From Cyrtodaria siliqua (lineage: Eukaryota > Mollusca > Bivalvia > Adapedonta > Hiatellidae): DNA of 64,000 nucleotides. The position numbers were made by a program, and so were the translations under genes. The notes below the pieces were generated by a model that was not told the origin of the DNA, did no database searches, and saw nothing but the letters and a program-made list of their open reading frames with translations. Where the stretch lies: NCBI GenBank assembly GCA_037043455.1, contig JAWPHD010000083.1, positions 1-64,000 of the forward strand, given 5' to 3'. Positions 34,561 to 48,170 of the stretch are shown in pieces (position 1 is the stretch's first letter; each line of letters begins with the position of its first letter).

Positions 34561-37500
34561 ACCTATCATGTCATATTCCCCCACAATAATGGGCATGTCC
34601 CAGTATACCTTACCTGTCATGTCATATTCCCTCACAGTAATGGTCATGTCTCAGTATTACTTACCTGTCATGTCATATTCCCTCACAGTAATGGACATGT
34701 CCTAATACTACTTACCTGTCATGTCATATTCACTCACAGTAATGGTCATGTCCCAGAACTACTTACCTGTCATGTCATATTCCCTCACAGTAATGGACAT
34801 GTCCCAGTACTACTTACCTGTCATGTCATATTCCCTCACAGTAATGGGCATGTCTCAGTATTACATACCTGTCATGTCATATTCCCTCACAGTAATGGGC
34901 ACGTCCCAATACTACTTACCTGTCATGTCATATACCCTAACAGTAATGGACATGTCCCAATACTACTTACCTGTCATGTCATATTCACTCACAGTAATGG
35001 TCATGTCCCAGAACTACTTACCTGTCATGTCATATTCCCTCACAGTAATGGACATGTCCCAATACTACTTACCTGTCATGTCATATTCCCTCACAGTAAT
35101 GGACATGTCCCAATAATACTTACCTGTCATGTCATATTCCCTCACAGTAATGGACATGTCCCAATACTACTTACCTGTCATGTCATATTCACTCACAGTA
35201 ATGGACATGTCCCAATACTACTTACCTGTCATGTCATATATACTCACAGTAATGGCCATGTCCCTTAACTACTTACCTGGCATGTCATATTCCCTCACAG
35301 TAATGGACATGTCCCAATACTACTTACCTGTCATGTCATATTCACTCACAGTAATGGCCATGTCCCTGAACTACTTACCTGTCATGTCATATTCCCTCAC
35401 AGTAATGGACATGTCCCAATACTACTTACCTGTCATGTCATATTTCACTCACAGTAATGGTCATGTCCCAGAACTACTTACCTGTCATGTCATATTCCCT
35501 CAAAGTAATACTACTTACCTGTCATGTCATATTCCCTCACAGTAATGGGCATGTTTCAGCATTACTTACATGTCATGTCATATTCCCTCACAGTAATGGA
35601 CATGTCCCAATACTACTTACCTGTCATGTCATATTCCCTCACAGTAATGGTCATATCTCAGTATTACTTACCTGTCATGTCATATTCCCTCACAGTAATG
35701 GGCACGTCCCAATACTACTTACCTGTCATGTCATATTCCCTAACAGTAATGGACATGTCCCAATACTACTTACCTGTCATGTCATATTCACTCACAGTAA
35801 TGGTCATGTCCCAGAACTACTTACCTGTCATGTCATATTCCCTCACAGTAATGGGCACGTCCCAATACTACTTACCTGTCATGTCATATTCCCTCACAGT
35901 AATGGACATGTCCCAATACTACTTACCTGTCATGTCATATTCCCTCACAGTAATGGTCATATCTCAGCAGGGATTTTTTTCATGATTTTGGGAACATGGA
36001 CCCTGGAATTGGGAATTTTAGCGCGATTTTTCATAAAATTGGGAATTGTAGCGCGATTTTTAATAAAATTCGGAAAAATATAAAGTAAAGCTTTCCTTTC
36101 ATAATTATATCTTTAATACTGTTTTTTGTACACCAAGATAAACAGAAGCATTTATAAGCTTTTGAACCCCAATCATTGGATTGGGACACTAAAAAAAAAT
36201 AAAAAAATAATAATTTAAAATTGGGAATTTTTTCCTCTTAATTGGGAAAAAAAGGTATGTTTTGGCATTGGGAATATGACCGAATTTCGGCTATAAAAAC
36301 AGCCAAAAAAAAACCCTGCTCAGTATTACTTACCTGTCATGTCATATTCCCTCACAGTAATGGGCACGTCCCAATACTACTTACCTGTCATGTCATATTC
36401 CCTAACAGTAATGGACATGTCCCAATACTACTTACCTGTCATGTCATATTCACTCACAGTAATGGTCATGTCCCAGAACTACTTACCTGTCATGTCATAT
36501 TCCCTAACAGTAATGGACATGTCCCAATACTACTTACCTGTCATGTCATATTCACTCACAGTAATGGTCATGTCCCAGAACTACTTACCTGTCATGTCAT
36601 ATTCCCTAACAGTAATGGACATGTCCCAATACTACTTACCTGTCATGTCATATTCACTCACAGTAATGGTCATGTCCCAGAACTACTTACCTGTCATGTC
36701 ATATTCCCTAACAGTAATGGACATGTCCCAATACTACTTACCTGTCATGTCATATTCACTCACAGTAATGGTCATGTCCCAGAACTACTTACCTGGCATG
36801 TCATATTCTCTCACAGTAATGGTCATGTCCCAGAACTACTTACCTGTCATGTCATATTCCCTCACAGTAATGGGCATGTCTCAGTATTACTTACCTGTCA
36901 TGTCATATTCCCTCACAGTAATGAGCATGTCCCAGAACTACTTACCTGTCATGTCATATTCCCTCACAGTAATGGACATGTCCCAATACTACTTACCTGT
37001 CATGTCATATTCCCTCACAGTAATGGACATGTCCCAATACTACTTACCTGTCATGTCATATTCCCTCACTGTAATGGTCATGTCCCAGTATTACTGACAT
37101 GTCATGTAATATTCACTCACAGTAATGGACATGTCCCAATACTACTTACCTGTCATGTCATATTTCACTCACAGTAATGGTCATGTCCCAGAACTACTTA
37201 CCTGTCATGTCATATTCCCTCAAAGTAATGGACATGTCCCAATACTACTTACCTGTCATGTCATATTCCCTCACAGTAATGGGCATGTTTCAGCATTACT
37301 TACCTGTCATGTCATATTCCCTCACAGTAATGGACATGTCCCAATACTACTGACCTGTCATGTCATATTTCCTCACAGTAATGGACATGTCCCAATACTA
37401 CTTACCTGTCATGTCATATTCCCTCACAGTAATGGACATGTCCCAATACTACTGACCTGTCATGTCATATTCCCCCACAGTAATGGTCATGTCCCAATAC

Positions 37501-39091
37501 TACTTACCTGTCATGTCATATTCCCTCACAGTAATGGACATGTCCCAATACTACTTACCTGTCATGTCATATTCCCTCACAGTAATGGACATGTCCCAAT
37601 ACTACTGACCTGTCATGTCATATTCCCCCACAGTAATGGTCATGTCCCAGTATTACTGACCCGTCACATCATATTCCCTCACTGTAATGGTCATGTCCCA
37701 ATACTACTAACCTGTCATGTCATATTCCCTCACAGTAATGGGCATGTCCCAGTACTACTGACCTGTCATGTCATATTCCCTCACAGTAATGGGCATGTCC
37801 CAGTACTACTGACCTGTCATTGTCATATTCCCTCACAGTAATGGTCATGTCCCAGTATTACTTACCTGTCATGTCATATTGTTATACAGTAATGGGCATG
37901 TCACAGTATTACTGACCTGTCATGTCATACTCCCTCACAGTAATGGTCATGTCACAGTATTACTTACCTGTCATGTCATATTCCCTCACAGTAATGGGCA
38001 TGTCACAGTATTACTTACCTGTCATGTCATATTCCCTCACAGTAATGGACATGTCCCAGTATTGCTGACCTGTCACATCATATTCCCTCACAGTAATGGT
38101 CATGTCCCAGTATTACTGACATGTCATGTAATATTCACTCACAGTAATGGACATGTCCCAATACTACTTACCTGTCATGTCATATTTCACTCACAGTAAT
38201 GGTCATGTCTCAGAACTACTTACCTGTCATGTCATATTCCCTCAAAGTAATGGACATGTCCCAATACTACTTACCTGTCATGTCATATTCCCTGACAGTA
38301 ATGGGCATGTTTCAGCATTACTTACCTGTCATGTCATATTCCCTCACAGTAATGGACATGTCCCAATACTACTGACCTGTCATGTCATATTTCCTCACAG
38401 TAATGGACATGTCCCAATACTACTTACCTGTCATGTAATATTCCCTCACAGTAATGGACATGTCCCAATACTACTAACCTGTCATGTCATATTCCCTCAC
38501 AGTAATGGGCATGTCCCAGTACTACTGACCTGTCATGTCATATTCCCTCACAGTAATGGGCATGTCCCAGTACTACTGACCTGTCATTGTCATATTCCCT
38601 CACAGTAATGGTCATATCCCAGTTTTACTTACCTGTCATGTCATATTGTTATACAGTAATGGGCATGTCACAGTATTACTGACCTGTCATGTCATACTCC
38701 CTCACAGTAATGGTCATGTCACAGTATTACTTACCTGTCATGTCATATTCCCTCACAGTAATGGGCTTGTCCCAGTATTACTGACCTGTCATGTCATATT
38801 CCCTCACAGTAATGGGCATGTCCCAGAATTACTGAGCTGTCACAGCATATTCCCTCACAGTAATGGTCATGTCCCAGTATTACTTACCTGTTATGTCATA
38901 TTCCCCCACAATAATGGGCATGTCCCAGTATTACTTACCTGTTATGTCATATTCCCCCACAGTAATGGGCATGTCCCAGTATTACTGACCTGTCACATCA
39001 TATTCCATCACAGTAATGGGCATGTCCCAGTATTTCTGACCTGTCATGTGATATACCCCCACAATAATGGGCATGTCCCAGTATTACAGAC
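34561..39091 (-). repeat. 51-bp minisatellite made of an ICE2 exon tail plus 5' splice site, about 83 copies
   Basis: Each - strand unit reads TACTGGGACATGCCCATTAC, TGTGAGGGAATATGACATGACAG, then GTAAGTAGTA or GTCAGTAATA. The last 45 nt of the exon at 39092-39248 are the same sequence in the same position relative to the exon border, so the array is a tandem amplification of that border. Most units carry CAG|GTAAGT, a perfect 5' splice consensus, while the exon itself has CAG|GTCTGT. A 351-bp transposon splits the array (35968-36318). Long + strand frames here arise only because 51 is a multiple of three. Confidence 0.9.
35968..36318. mobile_element. Short hAT-like MITE inserted in the 51-bp array
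   Basis: CAGGGATTTTTTT at the left and AAAAAAAAACCCTG at the right form the TIRs, and CTCAG flanks both sides (35963-35967, 36319-36323). The satellite unit is restored when it is removed. Inside, 'attgggaatt...tagcgcgattttt' is tandemly repeated. The CAGGG tips resemble the element at 20667-22280. Confidence 0.75.
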
Positions 39092-39248
39092 CTGTCATGT
39101 CATATTCCCTCACAGTAATGGGCATGTCCCAGTATTTACACTGTTTGCCTTGGTTATCTACGAGGTACTTCATCACGGAGGCTGACATCACAATATTGCA
39201 CTTGTTAGGAACTGCCAGTTGTTCTGCATTTATATCTCTGCTACATTC
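39092..39248 (-). CDS. ICE2: ICE2 exon with the NAE-L and W-[IM]-P motifs
   Basis: 157 nt, phase 0 in and phase 1 out. The acceptor is TTTTCTCCAATATTCCAG and the first codon is GAA. It encodes ECSRDINAEQL and, after about 27 residues, YWDMPITVREYDMT. Human ICE2 has the same spacing between NAE-L and WEIPV. The donor, CAG|GTCTGT, is weak. Its phase fits the next exon exactly, whereas reading on reaches TAA within two codons. Satellites lie on both sides: the 51-bp array starts at its donor and a 23-bp array lies about 0.5 kb upstream in the transcript. Confidence 0.8.
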
Positions 39249-39304
39249 CTGGAATATTGGAGAAAACAGTTCTTTTAAGCTATAGATGTTGGGGACCGTA
39301 TGCA

Positions 39305-39744
39305 TGATTTTTCATAGGTAGAACTACCAGCATTTTTCTCTCTCAATATTTTGGAAACATATTCATTTCATAATTGTCTTTAATACTGTTACAGTACACT
39401 GTAATCAAACATGTTAATAATGGGTGATTTACTGTTTATACAAACTTATACATGAGTCTGGCTAAATGTATGTATTTGTCATTGCCTGAATTGAATTACA
39501 AGTTACCAACTCACAATTCATTTGAAGCATCTTCAAATCTGCATATATTTCAACAATACGAAACATGACTGTTTTAAAATCTATTATTATTCTGTTGATG
39601 CATGGTGAATGAATTGTTTCGGTGGCTAGGTTGATCACGACACTGCATCTATGACTTTCTTGCCTCTCACCACTGCAGGTTTGAATCCCACTGGGAGCTC
39701 TGCTTGTAAAGTGAGAAAGTGTCGATGGCGGGTGGTATACAGTA
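39305..39744. other. ICE2 intron sequence, nothing recognised
   Basis: Unique-looking AT-rich intron between the exon and the 23-bp array. Confidence 0.5.
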
Positions 39745-40394
39745 CTTGCTCTACCCAGGAATATTGGGGCGGTCTATGGTATACAGTACTTGCTCTACCC
39801 AGGAATATTGGGGCGGTCTACCCAGGAATATTGGGGCGGTCTACCCAGGAATATTGGGGCGGTCTACCCAGGAATATTGGGGCGGTCTACCTACTTGCTC
39901 TACCCAGGAATATTGGGGCGGTCTACCCAGGAATATTGGGGCGGTCTACCCAGGAATATTGGGGCGGTCTACCCAGGAATATTGGGGCGGTCTACCCAGG
40001 AATATTGGGGCGTTCTACCCAGGAATAGGTCTACCCAGGAATATTGGGGCGGTCTACCCAGGAATATTGGGGCGGTCTACCTACTTGCTCTACCCAGGAA
40101 TATTGGGGCGGTCTACCCAGGAATATTGGGGCGTTCTACCCAGGAATATTGGGGCGGTCTACCTACTTGCTCTACCCAGGAATATTGGGGCGGTCTACCC
40201 AGGAATATTGGGGCGGTCTACCCAGGAATATTGGGGCGTTCTACCCAGGAATATTGGGGCGGTCTACCCAGGAATATTGGGGCGGTCTACCCAGGAATAT
40301 TGGCGCGGTCTACCTACTTGCTCTACCCAGGAATATTGGGGCGGTCTACCCAGGAATATTGGGGCGTTCTACCCAGGAATATTGGGGCGGTCGA
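39745..40394. repeat. 23-bp minisatellite, about 27 copies
   Basis: Unit GGAATATTGGGGCGGTCTACCCA, about every 4-6 copies interrupted by CTACTTGCTCTACCC, giving a higher-order pattern. It lies in the intron just upstream (in transcript order) of the 39092-39248 exon. Its - strand word CCAATATTCC is also in that exon's acceptor. Confidence 0.9.
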
Positions 40395-40460
40395 CCTCAA
40401 CCACAAAAATCTATCGTCATATATGGCTTAACATGTGCTAAAAACAACGTAAAACAAACA

Positions 40461-43400
40461 AATGGATGAATGAATGGACAGACAAGGAGGTTAATGGATG
40501 AATGAATGGACAGACAAGGAGATTAATGGATGAATGAATGGACAGACAAGGATGTTAATGGATGAATGAATGGACAGACAAGGAGGTTAATGGATGAATG
40601 AATGGACAGACAAGGAGGTTAATGGATGAATGAATGGACAGACAAGGAGGTTAATGGATGAATGAATGGACAGACAAGGAGGTTAATGGATGAATGGATG
40701 GACAGACAAGGAGGTTAATGGATGAATGAATGGACAGACAAGGAGGTTAATGGATGAATGAATGGACAGACAAGGAGGTTAATGGATGAATGAATGGACA
40801 GACAAGGAGGTTAATGGATGAATGAATGGACAGACAAGGAGGTTAATTGATGAATGAATGGACAGACAAGGAGGTTAATGGATGAATGGATGGACAGACA
40901 AGGAGGTTAATGGATGAATGAATGGACAGACAAGGAGGTTAATGGATGAATGAATGGACAGACAAGGAGGTTAATGGATGAATGAATGGACAGACAAGGA
41001 GGTTAATGGATGAATGAATGGACAGACAAGGAGGTTAATGGATGAATGAATGGACAGACAAGGAGGTTAATGGATGAATGAATGGACAGACAAGGAGGTT
41101 AATGGATGAATGGATGGACAGACAAGGAGGTTAATGGATGAATGGATGGACAGACAAGGAGGTTAATGGATGAATGAATGGACAGACAAGGAGGTTAATG
41201 GATGAATGAATGGACAGACAAGGAGGTTAATGGATGAATGAATGGACAGACAAGGAGGTTAATGGATGAATGAATGGACAGACAAGGAGGTTAATGGATG
41301 AATGAATGGACAGACAAGGAGGTTAATGGATGAATGAATGGACAGACAAGGAGGTTAATGGATGAATGGATGGACAGACAAGGAGGTTAATGGATGAATG
41401 AATGGACAGACAAGGAGGTTAATGGATGAATGAATGGACAGACAAGGAGGTTAATGGATGAATGAATGGACAGACAAGGAGGTTAATGGATGAATGAATG
41501 GACAGACAAGGAGGTTAATGGATGAATGAATGGACAGACAAGGAGGTTAATGGATGAATGGATGGACAGACAAGGAGGTTAATGGATGAATGAATGGACA
41601 GACAAGGAGGTTAATGGATGAATGGATGGACAGACAAGGAGGTTAATGGATGAATGGATGGACAGACAAGGAGGTTAATGGATGAATGGATGGACAGACA
41701 AGGAGGTTAATGGATGAATGAATGGACAGACAAGGAGGTTAATGGATGAATGAATGGACAGACAAGGAGGTTAATGGATGAATGAATGGACAGACAAGGA
41801 GGTTAATGGATGAATGAATGGACAGACAAGGAGGTTAATGGATGAATGAATGGACAGACAAGGAGGTTAATGGATGAATGAATGGACAGACAAGGAGGTT
41901 AATGGATGAATGAATGGACAGACAAGGAGGTTAATGGATGAATGAATGGACAGACAAGGAGATTAATGGATGAATGAGTGGACAGACAAGGATGTTAATG
42001 GATGAATGAATGGACAGACAAGGAGGTTAATGGATGAATGAATGGACAGACAAGGAGGTTAATGGATGAATGAGTGGACAGACAAGGAGGTTAATGGATG
42101 AATGAATGGACAGACAAGGAGGTTAATGGATGAATGAGTGGACAGACAAGGATGTTAATGGATGAATGAATGGACAGACAAGGAGGTTAATGGATGAATG
42201 AATGGACAGACAAGGAGGTTAATGGATGAATGAATGGACAGACAAGGAGGTTAATGGATGAATGAATGGACAGACAAGGAGGTTAATGGATGAATGAATG
42301 GACAGACAAGGAAGTTAATGGATGAATGAATGGACAGACAAGGAGGTTAATGGATGAATGAATGGACAGACAAGGAGGTTAATGGATGAATGAGTGGACA
42401 GACAAGTAAGTTAATGGATGAATGAATGGACAGACAAGGAGGTTAATGGATGAATGAATGGACAGACAAGGAGGTTAATGGATGAATGAATGGACAGACA
42501 AGGAGGTTAATGGATGAATGAATGGACAGACAAGGAGGTTAATGGATGAATGAATGGACAGACAAGGAGGTTAATGGATGAATGAATGGACAGACAAGGA
42601 GGTTAATGGATGAATGAATGGACAGACAAGGAGGTTAATGGATGAATGAATGGACAGACAAGGAGGTTAATGGATGAATGAATGGACAGACAAGGAGGTT
42701 AATGGATGAATGAATGGACAGACAAGGAGGTTAATGGATGAATGAATGGACAGACAAGGAGGTTAATGGATGAATGAATGGACAGACAAGGAGGTTAATG
42801 GATGAATGAATGGACAGACAAGGAGGTTAATGGATGAATGAATGGACAGACAAGGAGGTTAATGGATGAATGAATGGACAGACAAGGAGGTTAATGGATG
42901 AATGAATGGACAGACAAGGAGGTTAATGGATGAATGAATGGACAGACAAGGAGGTTAATGGATGAATGAATGGACAGACAAGGAGGCTAAATGGATGAAT
43001 GAATGGACAGACAAGGAGGTTAATGGATGAATGAATGGACAGACAAGGAGGTTAATGGATGAATGAATGGACAGACAAGGAGGTTAATGGATGAATGAAT
43101 GGACAGACAAGGAGGTTAATGGATGAATGAATGGACAGACAAGGAGGTTAATGGATGAATGAATGGACAGACAAGGAGGTTAATGGATGAATGAATGGAC
43201 AGACAAGGAGGTTAATGGATGAATGAATGGACAGACAAGGAGGTTAATGGATGAATGAATGAACAGACAAGGAGGTTAATGGATGAATGAATGGACAGAC
43301 AAGGAGGTTAATGGATGAATGAATGGACAGACAAGGAGGTTAATGGATGAATGAATGGACAGACAAGGAGGTTAATGGATGAATGAATGGACAGACAAGG

Positions 43401-44651
43401 AGGTTAATGGATGAATGAATGGACAGACAAGGAGGTTAATGGATGAATGAATGGACAGACAAGGAGGTTAATGGATGAATGAATGGACAGACAAGGAGGT
43501 TAATGGATGAATGAATGGACAGACAAGGAGGTTAATGGATGAATGAATGGACAGACAAGGAGGTTAATGGATGAATGAATGGACAGACAACGAGGTTAAT
43601 GGATGAATGAATGGACAGACAAGGAGGTTAATGGATGAATGAATGAACAGACAAGGAGGTTAATGGATGAATGAATGGACAGACAAGGAGGTTAATGGAT
43701 GAATGAATGGACAGACAAGGAGGTTAATGGATGAATGAATGGACAGACAAGGAGGTTAATGGATGAATGAATGAACAGCCAAGGAGGTTAATGGATGAAT
43801 GAATGGACAGACAAGGAGGTTAATGGATGAATGAATGGACAGACAAGGAGGTTAATGGATGAATGAATGGACAGACAAGGAGGTTAATGGATGAATGAAT
43901 GAACAGACAAGGAGGTTAATGGATGAATGAATGGACAGACAAGGAGGTTAATGGATGAATGAATGGACAGACAAGGAGGTTAATGGATGAATGAATGGAC
44001 AGACAAGGAGGTTAATGGATGAATGAATGGACAGACAAGGAGGTTAATGGATGAATGAATGGACAGACAAGGAAATTAATGGATGAATGAATGGACAGAC
44101 AAGGAGGTTAATGGATGAATGAATGGACAGACAAGGAGGTTAATGGATGAATGAATGGACAGACAAGGAGGTTAATGGATGAATGAATGAACAGACAAGG
44201 AGGTTAATGGATGAATGAATGGACAGACAAGGAGGTTAATGGATGAATGAATGGACAGACAAGGAGGTTAATGGATGAATGAATGGACAGACAAGGAGGT
44301 TAATGGATGAATGAATGGACAGACAAGGAGGTTAATGGATGAATGAATGGACAGACAAGGAGGTTAATGGATGAATGAATGAACAGACAAGGAGGTTAAT
44401 GGATGAATGAATGGACAGACAAGGAGGTTAATGGATGAATGAATGGACAGACAAGGAGGTTAATGGATGAATGAATGGACAGACAAGGAGGTTAATGGAT
44501 GAATGAATGGACAGACAAGGAGGTTAATGGATGAATGAATGGACAGACAAGGAGGTTAATGGATGAATGAATGAACAGACAAGGAGGTTAATGGATGAAT
44601 GAATGGACAGACAAGGAGGTTAATGGATGAATGAATGGACAGACAAGGAGG
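40461..44651. repeat. 32-bp minisatellite, about 131 copies (left part)
   Basis: Unit TTAATGGATGAATGAATGGA + CAGACAAGGAGG, highly uniform with scattered variants (ATGGATGGACA, GAGTGGACA, GAACAGACA). It fills most of a 10.4-kb ICE2 intron. Every unit contains TTAA. The array resumes at 48827 after the composite insertion. Confidence 0.95.
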
Positions 44652-44655
44652 TTAA

Positions 44656-45307
44656 GGGGGCACTCCACAGTTTAATGTACATTTCTCAATCATCAAACAC
44701 TTGACAAGCTCTTAGCCTGAATCCTTGAGCAAAAATAAATCACATCATCATTGTGTCATACATTTCTTAGAAGACAATAAAATTACCCATGTTTCCATAC
44801 CAAATAAAAGTATCAAAAAGCATTTTCTGTACAACTTTAGTCCCATTTCTTTAAGATTACCCCACCCCTTAAAACATGCTAAAAATGCAATTTTAGCAAT
44901 ATTTCAAATGTCAATAAATAAAAATAAAAAAATTTCCTACACATATCAGGGTCATGTCTGCACTCATAATGCTCTTGCATATCAGGAAATGCTAAATTTT
45001 ACATACCTAGTCCGGCATTTTAAAAAGTTATTCCACGCTGATCTCCTCGTCAGTGAAAATCAGCCATTTTAACTACTTTTAGGAAGTTTTTGATTGGTTC
45101 ACATTTTTCTATTTATAGCCTCCAAAAAACCCAAAGAATGCATATTCCAATACACCAAAATAAAGTTAAAAGTAATCAAAACTGAAAAAAACATCAAACA
45201 TGTGCTTCATAATTATTATAAAGACCATCAATGGACCTAAAAGATGCTTAGTTGATTTCTTTCTGATTTACACCATGGACATTCATGCGAAACTGAGGAG
45301 TGCCCCC
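44656..45307. mobile_element. Kolobok-like MITE, copy A1 (652 bp)
   Basis: TIRs are GGGGGCACTCC-A-CAGTTT and its inverse AAACTG-A-GGAGTGCCCCC, flanked by TTAA. Tips beginning GG with TTAA duplication fit the Kolobok superfamily; piggyBac also uses TTAA but its tips begin CC. The 115-codon + strand frame inside starts at TTG, not ATG, and has no recognisable domain, so I do not call it a gene. The copies at 46414 and 48171 are almost identical. Confidence 0.75.
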
Positions 45308-45311
45308 TTAA

Positions 45312-46409
45312 GGGAAAGTTGTCCGTTAAAAAAAATTGAAACGCCCCTTTTTCCATTTCGCGAATTTATTCCGGACGTCTTGACATACGTATTATTGCGA
45401 TTGTCCAAAAATTGGCCTAACAGCACCTTTTTAAGATAACACTGAAATAGCCTTTTTAACAGCTTTTTTGCAAACTTTTTTCTTTTGGTCTGTTTTTTTT
45501 CCATAGCATGAAAAAGGTCTGAAATTTGCAATCAGAAGTCATTTCCTCTCTAAAAAGTTGCCTCCTATAACCCGATTTATATAAAGCCGCTATCTTATGC
45601 GATTTTTTTTTATTTTAACGCGACACGACATAATGACATCATGTGACATGACGTCACCCCACATGCTATCCTATGTTTAACGTCATTTTACTATGACATC
45701 AAAATACCATAGCAACCAGTACTTAAATGGGACGTTACCATTAGCAAACTGTACATATATTGAAACAGTGTTATGGCAAACCCAAGAATTACACCAATGG
45801 TTAGTTTTTAAATGGCAAAAAGCCCACCTCAGACTTAGAAAATCCTACTAAAATTGCATATACCAACCGCAAGACACATGGGATCTTGAGATATCCCAAG
45901 TTAGATATCTCACGATAAGTTGCGATACATCTTGAGAAATTGTAAGATATATCTCTATTTATTTTGTGATATCAATGACTCAAGACACATTGAGATATCT
46001 CAAGATAATTATCTCAAAACAACTTAAGATATCTCAAGACAGTTATCTCAAGATAACTTGAGATATCTTGAGATTAATTGAGATATCTCAATACAAATAT
46101 CTCAATATAAATTGAGATATCTCAAGATAAAATGTGATATCTCAACATGGAGTATCTCAAGATAAATTAGACATATATCGAGATATCTCAAGATACGGTG
46201 CATCGCGGAGTATTACAATATAGATATTTTACCGAGGTGTTCATAATCTGGGTTTCGTAGCAATGCTGGTTTGCCTTATCGACAAATTACATTCTAACCG
46301 AAGTAGTTCTCTTCGCAAACAAACCGAATGGTAACAAAATTTGAAAATATGTTGAAATACAGACAAAAAATCCTTCATTTGACTGTTTTAGTAAAAAAAG
46401 GTTTGACCC
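45312..46409. repeat. Segment B1 with a GATATCTC palindrome cluster
   Basis: This 1098-bp segment is bounded by TTAAGGG and CCCTTAA. At about 45890-46190 it holds more than ten short words of the type GAGATATCTCAAGATA and TTATCTCAAGATAAC in both orientations, able to fold in many ways. An 82-codon - strand frame (45531-45283) has no recognised domain. B2 (47069-48166) is a near-identical copy. Confidence 0.7.
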
Positions 46410-46413
46410 TTAA

Positions 46414-47064
46414 GGGGGCACTCCACAGTTTAATGTACATTTCTCAATCATCAAACACTTGACAAGCTCTTAGCCTGAATCCTTGAGCAAAAATAAATCA
46501 CATCATCATTGTGTCATACATTTCTTAGAAGACAATAAAATTATCCATGTTTCCATACCAAATAAAAGTATCAAAAAGCATTTTCTGTACAACTTTAGTC
46601 CCATTTCTTTAAGATTACCCCACCCCTTAAAACATGCTAAAAATGCAATTTTAGCAATATTTCAAATGTCAATAAATAAAAATAAAAAAATTTCCTACAC
46701 ATATCAGGGTCATGTCTGCACTCATAATGCTCTTGCATATCAGGAAATGCTAAATTTTACATACCTAGTCCGGCATTTTAAAAAGTTATTCCACGCTGAT
46801 CTCCTCGTCAGTGAAAATCAGCCATTTTAACTACTTTTAGGAAGTTTTTGATTGGTTCACATTTTTCTATTTATAGCCTCCAAAAAACCCAAAGAATGCA
46901 TATTCCAATACACCAAAATAAAGTTAAAAGTAATCAAAACTGAAAAAAACATCAAACATGTGCTTCATAATTATTATAAGACCATCAATGGACCTAAAAG
47001 ATGCTTAGTTGATTTCTTTCTGATTTACACCATGGACATTCATGCGAAACTGAGGAGTGCCCCC
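46414..47064. mobile_element. Kolobok-like MITE, copy A2 (651 bp)
   Basis: Same TIRs and TTAA borders as A1. It differs from A1 by single changes (for example ATTATCC for ATTACCC) and a one-base deletion near 46979. Confidence 0.75.
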
Positions 47065-47068
47065 TTAA

Positions 47069-48166
47069 GGGAAAGTTGTCCGTTAAAAAAAATTGAAACG
47101 CCCCTTTTTCCATTTCGCGAATTTATTCCGGACGTCTTGACATACGTATTATTGCGATTGTCCAAAAATTGGCCTAACAGCACCTTTTTAAGATAACACT
47201 GAAATAGCCTTTTTAACAGCTTTTTTGCAAACTTTTTTCTTTTGGTCTGTTTTTTTTCCATAGCATGAAAAAGGTCTGAAATTTGCAATCAGAAGTCATT
47301 TCCTCTCTAAAAAGTTGCCTCCTATAACCCGATTTATATAAAGCCGCTATCTTATGCGATTTTTTTTTATTTTAACGCGACACGACATAATGACATCATG
47401 TGACATGACGTCACCCCACATGCTATCCTATGTTTAACGTCATTTTACTATGACATCAAAATACCATAGCAACCAGTACTTAAATGGGACGTTACCATTA
47501 GCAAACTGTACATATATTGAAACAGTGTTATGGCAAACCCAAGAATTACACCAATGGTTAGTTTTTAAATGGCAAAAAGCCCACCTCAGACTTAGAAAAT
47601 CCTACTAAAATTGCATATACCAACCGCAAGACACATGGGATCTTGAGATATCCCAAGTTAGATATCTCACGATAAGTTGCGATACATCTTGAGAAATTGT
47701 AAGATATATCTCTATTTATTTTGTGATATCAATGACTCAAGACACATTGAGATATCTCAAGATAATTATCTCAAAACAACTTAAGATATCTCAAGACAGT
47801 TATCTCAAGATAACTTGAGATATCTTGAGATTAATTGAGATATCTCAATACAAATATCTCAATATAAATTGAGATATCTCAAGATAAAATGTGATATCTC
47901 AACATGGAGTATCTCAAGATAAATTAGACATATATCGAGATATCTCAAGATACGGTGCATCGCGGAGTATTACAATATAGATATTTTACCGAGGTGTTCA
48001 TAATCTGGGTTTCGTAGCAATGCTGGTTTGCCTTATCGACAAATTACATTCTAACCGAAGTAGTTCTCTTCGCAAACAAACCGAATGGTAACAAAATTTG
48101 AAAATATGTTGAAATACAGACAAAAAATCCTTCATTTGACTGTTTTAGTAAAAAAAGGTTTGACCC
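47069..48166. repeat. Segment B2
   Basis: Near-identical copy of B1, including the GATATCTC palindrome cluster at about 47645-47950. Confidence 0.75.
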
Positions 48167-48170
48167 TTAA

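Noticed and set aside
34561..39185. Long + strand frames of 17-residue repeats (MSYSLTVM-MSQYYLPV type)
   Set aside because: The unit is 51 bp, so frames stay open by arithmetic. The sequence is antisense to an ICE2 exon tail and splice site.
39651..40469. Repeat proteins in the 23-bp array
   Set aside because: All three frames give periodic peptides; satellite, no gene evidence.
44656..45307. piggyBac assignment for the TTAA-flanked MITE
   Set aside because: piggyBac tips begin CC after TTAA; here they begin GGGGG, which fits Kolobok better. Without a transposase this remains tentative.
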